The translations under genes were made by a program, and so were the position numbers. A model generated the notes under the pieces. The model saw only the letters and a program-made list of their open reading frames with translations. It was not told the DNA's origin and ran no database searches. A stretch of 6,575 nucleotides of DNA from Gammaproteobacteria bacterium (lineage in GTDB: Bacteria > Pseudomonadota > Gammaproteobacteria > Pseudomonadales > Azotimanducaceae), in assembly GCA_018667205.1 (NCBI GenBank), contig JABIVN010000269.1, positions 1-6,575 on the forward strand, in the 5' to 3' direction. Each line of letters starts with the position of its first letter. Within the stretch, counting starts at the first letter, position 1. Below are positions 1 through 5,704 of this stretch, piece by piece.

Positions 1-143
1 ACCAAAAACTAAAAGACAGGCATGTTCTGGTTCGCTACTTCAACGCGCAACGGTTGGATAACAAGCTTAGGGTCAGTATTGGCACCGGCGAGGAAAATGA
101 TCAACTACTATCGACGCTTGTCGATATTCTCAAGCAGAGCTGA
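1..143 (+). CDS. hisC: Histidinol-phosphate aminotransferase, C-terminal end (partial)
   Basis: This is the last 47 codons of a gene that begins before the window; the reading frame starts at base 3 and ends at a TGA at 141-143. HisC is a PLP-dependent fold-type I aminotransferase that interconverts histidinol phosphate and imidazole-acetol phosphate in cytoplasmic histidine biosynthesis. The visible part is the end of the small C-terminal domain. It carries the typical HisC ending: VLVRYFNAQRLD, then LRVSIGTGEEND, then a short amphipathic helix. The arginine in the LRVSIGT stretch is in the region that contacts the substrate in the family. The PLP lysine lies outside the window. A DUF2244 gene follows 8 bp downstream, and its ribosome binding site overlaps this stop codon, so the two genes are probably co-transcribed. 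Another closely related class I/II aminotransferase is possible because only the tail is seen. Confidence 0.75.
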   Translation, partial: QKLKDRHVLVRYFNAQRLDNKLRVSIGTGEENDQLLSTLVDILKQS

Positions 144-145
144 GG
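142..145 (+). promoter_or_regulatory. Ribosome binding site of the DUF2244 gene, overlapping the hisC stop
   Basis: A GAGG motif overlaps the TGA stop of the upstream hisC-like gene and sits 6 nt before the ATG at 152. The spacing is good and it fixes the DUF2244 start. The arrangement suggests that translation of the two genes is coupled. Confidence 0.6.
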
Positions 146-151
146 CGACTT

Positions 152-628
152 ATGGTTGTTACAGATATCAATGAAGCCAGCCGCACTGGTACCATTATCC
201 TTCGGCCTAATCATTCATGGAGTTGGCGAGCCAATGTGCTCTGCCTGTCTGTCCTCATGGGTGTGTCGATGGTCATCGCCTTCGGTTTCCTGTTCGCCGG
301 TGCATGGGTAATCCTGCCCTTTTCAATTCTGGAAATGACGGCTGTCGCTCTTTGCATTCATTACTGCGTCAAGCAATGTAAAAGGCAAGAAGTCATTACT
401 ATTTCAGACTACGAAGTCAAAATCGAACAGGGAATTGAAGGACCGTCTAACGTAAGGACTTTCATCAGAGTGTGGGCGACATGGCATGTCCAGAAACCAC
501 GACACCCTTGGGATCCAGCATCCCTGGTTATCCGGTCCCATGGCCAGGAAATGGAGATCGGCAGCTTTTTAAATCGGCGGGACAAGACGGACCTGGTGAG
601 CCAATTGAAGAAAGTCACCCCCGCCTGA
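152..628 (+). CDS. DUF2244 domain-containing integral membrane protein
   Basis: A 158-residue protein matching DUF2244, a family of unknown function in proteobacteria. Visible family features are the N-terminal ILRPNHSWSWR segment (residues 16-26), two hydrophobic membrane helices at about 27-48 and 50-73 with the AWVILPFSILEM stretch between and into the second, and a basic turn (KQCKR, 74-78). A soluble beta-rich C-terminal half ends in a GQEMEIGSFLNRRDK motif (131-145) typical of the family. There is no signal peptide apart from the helices, so both termini are probably cytoplasmic. The start is supported by a GAGG motif 6 nt upstream. The gene lies 8 bp after hisC, and its last 14 bp overlap the end of the convergent tesB gene. 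In other proteobacteria I associate DUF2244 genes with cytochrome oxidase clusters; no such genes are visible here. Its role cannot be inferred. Confidence 0.85.
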   Translation: MVVTDINEASRTGTIILRPNHSWSWRANVLCLSVLMGVSMVIAFGFLFAGAWVILPFSILEMTAVALCIHYCVKQCKRQEVITISDYEVKIEQGIEGPSNVRTFIRVWATWHVQKPRHPWDPASLVIRSHGQEMEIGSFLNRRDKTDLVSQLKKVTPA

Positions 629-1469
629 TCAATCTCATCAGCCCCTCCTGGGCAACTGAGGCAATCAACCGACCATCTTCGGTAAACATATTGCCACGAT
701 TGAAACCTCTAGCGCCCCCTGATGAGGGACTATCCATCGCAATCAAGACCCACTCGTCAAACCGAAAGTCCCGGTGAAACCACATAGCGTGGTCTAGGCT
801 TGCCGTCATCAAGCCCGTCATGAATGACATGCCATGGGGCAAGGTCGCCGTACTTAACAACCCCATGTCAGAGGCATAAGCCAGCAAGCATTGGTGCTGC
901 GCGGTGTCGTCCCCGAGTTTTTTCTTGGACCTGAACCAAATATGTTGCACTGGGTCGCTTTTTACCGGGTTGAGGTAGTCGATGTCCTCGACGCGCTTCA
1001 TCTCTACCGGGCGATCCCTTTTCATCATCGTGATCATTTCGGGCGTCATATCTTTTTTGCGTTTCTCGAACATTTCTTCTTCTGTTGGAAGGTCATCCGG
1101 GCCAGGGACATCAGGCATCTCTATCTGATGAGAAAGACCGTCTTCAAAAATCTGAAAGGAAGCTGACATACTAAAAATAGCCTCTCCTTTCTGAATGGCA
1201 ATAACCCGCCTGGTCGTAAAACTTTTACCATCCCGAATTCTATCAACCTCGTAGATGATCGGGATCGAAGGATCTCCCGGCCTGAGAAAATATCCGTGGA
1301 GCGAGTGACAGGGACGGTCTTCAACAGTTCGCAGCGCAGCGATAAGCGCCTGCCCTATCACCTGGCCACCAAACACCCTGGGTGGTCCGAGCGCCTCTGA
1401 GATACCTCTAAACAAATTTGTCTCGATTTGTTCGAGATCAAGATGTGCCAGTACAGAATCGATTAGCAT
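615..1469 (-). CDS. tesB: Acyl-CoA thioesterase II
   Basis: A 284-residue TesB-family double hot-dog thioesterase, close to the 286 residues of the E. coli enzyme. It hydrolyses medium- to long-chain acyl-CoA to free fatty acid and CoA in the cytoplasm. The N-terminal hot-dog holds RVFGGQVIGQAL (31-42) and HSLHGYFLRPGD (55-66). The C-terminal hot-dog holds LLAYASDMGLL (195-205), ASLDHAMWFHRDF (223-235) and VAQEGLMR (272-279). By recalled alignment to E. coli Asp204, Thr228 and Gln278, the catalytic residues are Asp201, Ser224 and Gln274; Ser for Thr is a conservative change. The residue 114-165 linker is charged and rich in Asp and Glu. The ATG start fits the family N-terminus, but no Shine-Dalgarno sequence precedes it; the leader reads GTTACAATATA before ATG. 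It lies 115 bp downstream of comEC on the same strand, so read-through from comEC is possible. Its 3' end overlaps the convergent DUF2244 gene. Confidence 0.95.
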   Translation of the reverse strand: MLIDSVLAHLDLEQIETNLFRGISEALGPPRVFGGQVIGQALIAALRTVEDRPCHSLHGYFLRPGDPSIPIIYEVDRIRDGKSFTTRRVIAIQKGEAIFSMSASFQIFEDGLSHQIEMPDVPGPDDLPTEEEMFEKRKKDMTPEMITMMKRDRPVEMKRVEDIDYLNPVKSDPVQHIWFRSKKKLGDDTAQHQCLLAYASDMGLLSTATLPHGMSFMTGLMTASLDHAMWFHRDFRFDEWVLIAMDSPSSGGARGFNRGNMFTEDGRLIASVAQEGLMRLIRRG

Positions 1470-1584
1470 TATATTGTAACTGTCAGAAAATAAAGGCGTG
1501 GAGATTACAGAGTTAACGTGCCAAGTGAAAGCCAGAAAATCCCCTAACGGCTTCGCTAAAGTCAGGTTTTATCGCTGTCAGGTT
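1470..1584 (-). other. comEC-tesB intergenic spacer
   Basis: This 115-bp gap separates two minus-strand genes. I see no rho-independent terminator after comEC (no GC-rich stem followed by a T run) and no clear -35/-10 pair at a sensible distance from tesB. The part near the comEC stop carries one and a half units of a 16-bp tandem repeat. The absence of a terminator is compatible with comEC and tesB sharing a transcript. Confidence 0.4.
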
Positions 1585-1592
1585 CTATCGCC
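1561..1592. repeat. Two-copy 16-bp tandem repeat across the comEC stop codon
   Basis: On the plus strand GTCAGGTTTTATCGCT (1561-1576) is followed directly by GTCAGGTTCTATCGCC (1577-1592), with 14 of 16 positions identical. The comEC TAG stop (1585-1587, minus strand) lies in the right-hand unit; the left-hand unit is just downstream of the gene. This looks like a short slippage-type duplication that has since diverged by two bases. Confidence 0.75.
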
Positions 1593-3798
1593 GCCAAATC
1601 CTTCTGCGACTTTGTCGTGCTTCCCTTACGCGATAACCCTCACGGGTAAACAAAACCTCGACCGCACCACTTGATGCGGTATTCAACACCAGGGCAGATC
1701 TTTTGCGGTAACGTTCCAAAACGACTGGATCAGGATGATTGAAGCGGTTCTGAAACCCACTGGAAACCACCGCAAGCTTTGGCTTTAACCTGTTCAACAA
1801 AGCTGGCGTTGACGAAGAGCTGCTTCCATGGTGAGGAACCGACATCACATCAACGGTAACTGAACCTTCATTAAGCAACGCGTACTCTGCCTTTGCTTCA
1901 ATATCGCCTGTTAGAAGAACATGGAACCCGTGCGTTCTGATCGATAGCAGACATGAGCGATCATTTTCTGAGGTTAGCGTTCCCGGGTGACTGGCAAGTG
2001 CCGAGAATGTCCTGAATTTCACGTTATCTGATACCCATTCCCTGCCACATTCGTCGTAGAGAATAATACGCCCTACAGGCACTTTTTCCAGAATGTCTGG
2101 CAAACCGCCCGCATGATCATTGTCTTTATGACTAATGATCAGGTGATCGACGACCGATCCACCAGAGTGTTGTAAAGAGGGGATTACCATCTGTCTTGCC
2201 GCACTGAAGGTAGCGCCAAAGGTTGGGCCTGTGTCGTACAGTTGAAACCGATGCGCCGTTTCCAACAATACGCTAAGCCCCTGCCCGACATCCAAAAATG
2301 TTAGGCGAAGGTCTCCCTCTTTGAGCTCCTTGACCGGTGTCAAAATGATTAGGAAGAGCAAAAGGCCCGGCCATCGCGGAATTAGGCCACGAGGTGTTAG
2401 CACAATAGCGATGCCTGTCAGGGAAATAAGACAACTGATGAGCCCGAATTGCCGTACCCCAACGACCAGGTCTAAAGCGGCCGCTGTCTCCAGGAAGCGC
2501 CATAGCAGCGTGACTAAAAGACTGCAAAGCCCCAGCAGGCTGGATCCCAGCGGCGGTAAAACCGCCAACATGACTAATGAAACCAGCAATAAAGGTACAA
2601 GCAACATGCCAACAGCAGGAATCGCAACCAGGTTCACGAACATTGAGCCCAAGGGCAGCTGAAAAGACGTAAACCCAAGCACTGGCAATAAACACAGAAA
2701 GACAACCCACTGAGCATGAAGAGAAGACGATACCCACCTTGCAAGGCCCTTTTTGTCATCTACTCGGCCTGAAAGCGCCAGCAGCAATGCGCAGACGGCC
2801 CCGAAGCTAAACCAAAAACCATTTCCCAATGTCGCCAACGGATCTAGCATCACCACAAAAAGACACGCGACAGCGAGTTGAAAAGGAAGCACGACGAAAC
2901 GTGAAAAGTACACGCACAACAGAAACACCAACGTCATCACAAACGCACGCTGCACCGGCAGACCCCACCCAGCCAATAGCGCGTAGCCGGCGGTGAACAG
3001 CATGGTTAGGAAAATTACCCGAAATATGCCTAGTCCCAGGAATCGAAACACAAAAAAACAGATCGAGGCGATTAGGCCAACATGAAGCCCGGAAACGATT
3101 AAAAGGTGCGTCGTGCCTGTTCGATTCAGTATGTCCCAATGTGTTCGCTCTAACTGGCTTGTGTCACCAAGAGATAGCGCGAGGAAGGTCCCGAGACTGC
3201 TTTCCGGCACTACTGAACGCAGCTTTTCCCTTATTTGGTAACGAACTCGGTCGACCAAACGAATATTATCATCAATTAGTTCGGCCCCCGGTGATAGCAA
3301 CACATATCCGTTTCCATGGCTTCGCTTTAGGAACAACCACCGCTCGTAGTCAAAGATGCCAAAATTGAGCGAACCAGATGGCGCTTTAACGCGAACGGTT
3401 AACCGCCACGACTGGCCAGGTACAGGTACAGGCCCAGCCTCTGGCGCACGCCAGCTAAGCCGAAGTCGCCGTCCAGCAAGGTCCCCCTCCATCACCCTAA
3501 ACTGAAATCTGTGAACTTTGTCATTAACAGATGGCAGGCCCGTCACCATCCCAACCACGACCATTTCAGCTTGCGTGCCCGCAGGAATTCGAAGATTCAT
3601 TTCCCGTGTAGCGGTTAAGCCAGTTAGCCAAAGACCCAGCGTAAACCCGCTCAAGACGCGTAATCTAGGCGAGCTGACACCAAATATCGTCGCTGGAACC
3701 AGCATGGAAAGCATACCCAGATTAGGTAACTGTGGCAGGTGCAGAATAACCACCCCACCCAGCGTAATTGACAGCGCTAACCCAACCATAGAAACCAA
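1585..3798 (-). CDS. comEC: DNA internalization channel ComEC/Rec2
   Basis: A 737-residue polytopic inner-membrane protein with the full three-part ComEC layout. Residues 1-60 are hydrophobic helices and about 60-170 form the DUF4131/OB-fold-like domain, including FDYERWLFLKRSHGNGYV (149-166). Residues about 200-490 are the Competence domain of many helices, with LSLGDTSQL (208-216) and RTGTTHLLIVSGLHVGL (226-242). Residues 497-720 are a metallo-beta-lactamase-like domain with FLDVGQGLSVLL (501-512), YDTGP (521-525), SHKDNDHAGG (556-565; metal-site candidates His557, Asp559, Asp561, His562), LLTGDIE (628-634) and SVPHHGSSSSS (653-663). The protein carries single-stranded DNA into the cytoplasm during transformation; the C-terminal domain is thought to be a nuclease. 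The start is TTG at 3798 or ATG three codons later (3789). An in-frame TGA lies upstream with no ATG or GTG between. No strong ribosome binding site is seen. The tail is very basic (RQSRRRIWRR). No pilus or other competence genes are in view. Confidence 0.95.
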   Translation of the reverse strand: MVSMVGLALSITLGGVVILHLPQLPNLGMLSMLVPATIFGVSSPRLRVLSGFTLGLWLTGLTATREMNLRIPAGTQAEMVVVGMVTGLPSVNDKVHRFQFRVMEGDLAGRRLRLSWRAPEAGPVPVPGQSWRLTVRVKAPSGSLNFGIFDYERWLFLKRSHGNGYVLLSPGAELIDDNIRLVDRVRYQIREKLRSVVPESSLGTFLALSLGDTSQLERTHWDILNRTGTTHLLIVSGLHVGLIASICFFVFRFLGLGIFRVIFLTMLFTAGYALLAGWGLPVQRAFVMTLVFLLCVYFSRFVVLPFQLAVACLFVVMLDPLATLGNGFWFSFGAVCALLLALSGRVDDKKGLARWVSSSLHAQWVVFLCLLPVLGFTSFQLPLGSMFVNLVAIPAVGMLLVPLLLVSLVMLAVLPPLGSSLLGLCSLLVTLLWRFLETAAALDLVVGVRQFGLISCLISLTGIAIVLTPRGLIPRWPGLLLFLIILTPVKELKEGDLRLTFLDVGQGLSVLLETAHRFQLYDTGPTFGATFSAARQMVIPSLQHSGGSVVDHLIISHKDNDHAGGLPDILEKVPVGRIILYDECGREWVSDNVKFRTFSALASHPGTLTSENDRSCLLSIRTHGFHVLLTGDIEAKAEYALLNEGSVTVDVMSVPHHGSSSSSTPALLNRLKPKLAVVSSGFQNRFNHPDPVVLERYRKRSALVLNTASSGAVEVLFTREGYRVREARQSRRRIWRR

Positions 3799-3950
3799 GG
3801 TTAACTGCTCGCATCGCCCGCCGGAGTGGTATCGATCCGCAAATCAGGTAGTCATTCACATGAACCGGTGTGATCGTTCGCCTTCATGGCTGGCCTAAGA
3901 CCATGCATAATAGCCCCTCGCTATAGACCCATCGTTACATTGGCTAAGTT
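3799..3950. promoter_or_regulatory. Divergent intergenic region between comEC and the DUF2062 gene
   Basis: These 152 bp separate two genes that point away from each other, so promoters in both directions are expected here. The best -10-like sequences overlap near 3906-3912: CATAAT (3906-3911) for the rightward gene, with a poor TTCATG 17 bp upstream, and TATTAT (3907-3912, read on the minus strand) for comEC with no recognisable -35. These are weak and could be chance. I see no clear operator palindrome and no small gene. Confidence 0.35.
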
Positions 3951-3959
3951 ATGAACTTA
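3945..3959 (+). repeat. Small inverted repeat centred on the DUF2062 start codon
   Basis: TAAGTT (3945-3950) and AACTTA (3954-3959) are perfect inverted arms around ATG (3951-3953), which forms the three-base centre. The stem is A/T-rich, so any RNA hairpin would be weak. No Shine-Dalgarno sequence is visible upstream. Confidence 0.5.
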
Positions 3960-4496
3960 AAGAAGTATTTACCGACAAGTGAACAGATCGCGCAAATTCG
4001 CGTTCTGAGTTCTTTGCGGCACCTGCTTCTTGAGCCTAACCTGTGGCACATGAACAGGTACTCACTCTCCTTCGGTTTTCTTATCGGGGGTTTCTGTTGT
4101 TTTTTACCGATATTTTTTCAGACCGTACCCTGTGTACTTCTCTGTGTCTGGATACGGTGTAATGTTCCCTTGGCCGTATTGGTCGTGTGGATCAGCAACC
4201 CGATCACGACCGGCCCAATGATGTATTTCGCTTATCGAGTGGGACTACGGATCCTTGGTACTGAGCAGGAAATCGCTTTGCTCAACCCTAGTTTAGGATG
4301 GTTTATCGACCAGCTCAGCATCATCTGGCAGCCGCTCCTCGTTGGATCACTGGCGTGTGGGTTTGCCTTTGGCATGGCGGGTTTCATCGTCATTCGACTT
4401 TACTATCGCTGGCGGATCGCCAAGTACAAACTAAGAAAAGTTAACGCTAGAAGACGGTCTAAACCAACCCCCCCTAACCTTAAAAACGAACCTTAA
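3951..4496 (+). CDS. DUF2062 domain-containing membrane protein
   Basis: A 181-residue protein of the DUF2062 family, function unknown. The family signature is clear: LWHMNRYSLSFGFLIGGF (31-48), FLPIFFQTVP (51-60), then NVPLAVLVVWISNPIT (71-86) followed by GPMMYFAYRVG (88-98). Hydrophobic helices lie at about 38-57, 60-84 and 126-152, with a short hydrophobic stretch near 88-102. The last 30 residues form a strongly basic tail (KYKLRKVNARRRSK), which should stay on the cytoplasmic side. ATG at 3951 gives the usual family start about 30 residues before the signature. I recall that genes of this family sit between comEC and lolCDE in Pseudomonas and relatives, which agrees with the neighbours here. 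The coding end lies inside a short tandem repeat, and the stop is 3 bp from the convergent lolE stop. Confidence 0.88.
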   Translation: MNLKKYLPTSEQIAQIRVLSSLRHLLLEPNLWHMNRYSLSFGFLIGGFCCFLPIFFQTVPCVLLCVWIRCNVPLAVLVVWISNPITTGPMMYFAYRVGLRILGTEQEIALLNPSLGWFIDQLSIIWQPLLVGSLACGFAFGMAGFIVIRLYYRWRIAKYKLRKVNARRRSKPTPPNLKNEP

Positions 4497-4500
4497 AAAC
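4476..4500. repeat. Two-copy 12-bp direct repeat at the DUF2062/lolE convergent stops
   Basis: AACCTTAAAAAC occurs perfectly at 4476-4487 and again at 4489-4500, giving a 13-bp period. The second copy contains the DUF2062 TAA stop (4494-4496) and its last base is the final base of the lolE TAG stop (4500-4502 on the minus strand). The period is not a multiple of three, so the second copy is read in a different frame and creates the stop. Confidence 0.85.
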
Positions 4501-5696
4501 TATTCATATTGAAGAACTTGTGCCGGTTGTAGTTTCGTCGCGCGGTAGGATGGATATAGCGTTGCAACAAAACTGATGGTAAAAGTGACGATCGCAATCA
4601 CGACGATGTCCGACAGCCTGACATCGCTTGGTATCTCACTAAAATATGTTCCCTCGACAATGCTGAAGCCAACAACTGAATCGACAAATGACATGATCAA
4701 TGGAATATTGACCGCCAACGGCACGCCCAGCAATAAGCCAGTGCACACTCCGGCCCCACCAATACCCACCCCCTGAACAAGGAATATCCTGAAAACACCC
4801 CACTCAGACAAGCCCATTGTTCGTAGCACCGCAATATCACGCTTCTTGGTGGCCACCATCATTGTAACGCCAGAAACAATACTGAATGAAGCAATCGCGA
4901 CAACAAAGGACAACAATACGAACATCATGATTTTCTCCATACGAACGGTCCGAAAGAAATCACCGAACTTGTCGGTCCAGCTGCCCACCCGATATCCTGA
5001 GCTCTGAAGCTGCTGCGCTACTAGTGGCGCCGTGAAAATATCATCCAGCGTTATACGCATCACGCGATTTTCACCGGCGATCTTTTGCAGATCAGGTAAG
5101 TGCATTACACCCAGACGATGGTCGAGCTCTGAACCCATGGCGAACGTTCCAGCCAGTCGTGCACGATACAGACGGGGTTTTACCGTGCCACCGCTCGCAC
5201 TGACAACCGGTACCACCAGACTAATACTCTCACCAATGCCAAGTCCATACCGCCGCACGATAGACTGTCCTAACATCAACTCAAGGTCGGGCCCTTGAAG
5301 GTCTTTTAGCTCACCGCTGACCATCGACTGACCTAAAATCGACGCGTCTTTTTCTGTCTCTGGATTGATTCCGTAGACGGTGACCAAATGGCTCCCGGAA
5401 CCTGCCAGTATCAGCATCTGAGATTCCTGAAAAGGCGTGATTGCCTTCACAGAAAAACCATTCAGTTCGGCCGCCAACGCTTCAAGTTCGACCCCCGATA
5501 CGGTTACGTGGGGTACAGCGCCCAAAATGCGCTGTTTGAGCTCGCGATCAAAACCATTCATCACAGAAACAACAACGACCAGCGCCATTACGCCAAGCAC
5601 CAACCCGACAAAAGACACCATCGTCACCAGCGAAATAAACCCATTCGTCGAGCGGGCCCGATAATATCGAAGGCCTATCATGGTTGTCACACTCAC
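4500..5696 (-). CDS. lolE: Lipoprotein-releasing ABC permease, LolC/LolE family (lolE position)
   Basis: A 398-residue inner-membrane permease of the LolCDE complex, which extracts mature lipoproteins from the outer face of the inner membrane and passes them to LolA. The topology is the expected one: helix 1 at about 24-46, a large periplasmic domain at about 50-255, and helices 2-4 at about 258-282, 305-335 and 362-384. Family motifs are VVVSVMNGFDRELKQRIL (41-58), VRMEKIMM (251-258), KKRDIAVLRTMG (284-295) and ATLYPSYRATKLQPAQVLQYE at the C-terminus. A proline-bounded loop at 163-174 lies where LolC has the LolA-binding Hook. The start is GTG at 5696, which overlaps the lolD stop by 4 bp and has GGAG 8 nt upstream; ATG at codon 6 would be too far from that site. 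The name lolE rests on being third in the operon. The RMEK and QPAQVLQYE segments also resemble LolC, so LolC cannot be excluded. Confidence 0.9.
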   Translation of the reverse strand: MSVTTMIGLRYYRARSTNGFISLVTMVSFVGLVLGVMALVVVVSVMNGFDRELKQRILGAVPHVTVSGVELEALAAELNGFSVKAITPFQESQMLILAGSGSHLVTVYGINPETEKDASILGQSMVSGELKDLQGPDLELMLGQSIVRRYGLGIGESISLVVPVVSASGGTVKPRLYRARLAGTFAMGSELDHRLGVMHLPDLQKIAGENRVMRITLDDIFTAPLVAQQLQSSGYRVGSWTDKFGDFFRTVRMEKIMMFVLLSFVVAIASFSIVSGVTMMVATKKRDIAVLRTMGLSEWGVFRIFLVQGVGIGGAGVCTGLLLGVPLAVNIPLIMSFVDSVVGFSIVEGTYFSEIPSDVRLSDIVVIAIVTFTISFVATLYPSYRATKLQPAQVLQYE

Positions 5697-5704
5697 CCGG
5701 GTGA
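5693..5704. repeat. 12-bp perfect palindrome over the lolD stop and lolE start
   Basis: TCACCCGGGTGA reads the same on both strands. It contains the lolD stop (TGA) and the first bases of the lolE GTG start, directly after the GGAG ribosome binding site. In RNA it could form only a short 4-bp stem with a CCGG loop. Confidence 0.5.

Noticed and set aside
641..653. GCCC-CTCCT-GGGC stem as a terminator for DUF2244
   Set aside because: The stem is four base pairs with no following T tract and lies within tesB coding sequence. It is likely chance.
1473..1478. TACAAT (minus strand) as a -10 box for tesB
   Set aside because: It is only 3 bp from the ATG, so transcription would begin inside the gene, and there is no matching -35.
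2273..2737. A 154-codon open frame on the minus strand inside comEC
   Set aside because: It is an alternative frame of comEC, whose own frame has continuous ComEC motifs across the same bases. The shadow product matches nothing I recognise.
3861..3880. GAAC/GTTC inverted arms in the divergent region as an operator
   Set aside because: Arms of only four bases with a 10-bp spacer are expected by chance in a region this long.
3518..3898. A 126-codon plus-strand open frame that reaches into the comEC/DUF2062 intergenic region
   Set aside because: Most of it is antisense to the comEC N-terminus. The product has no recognisable motifs and no ribosome binding site that I can see.
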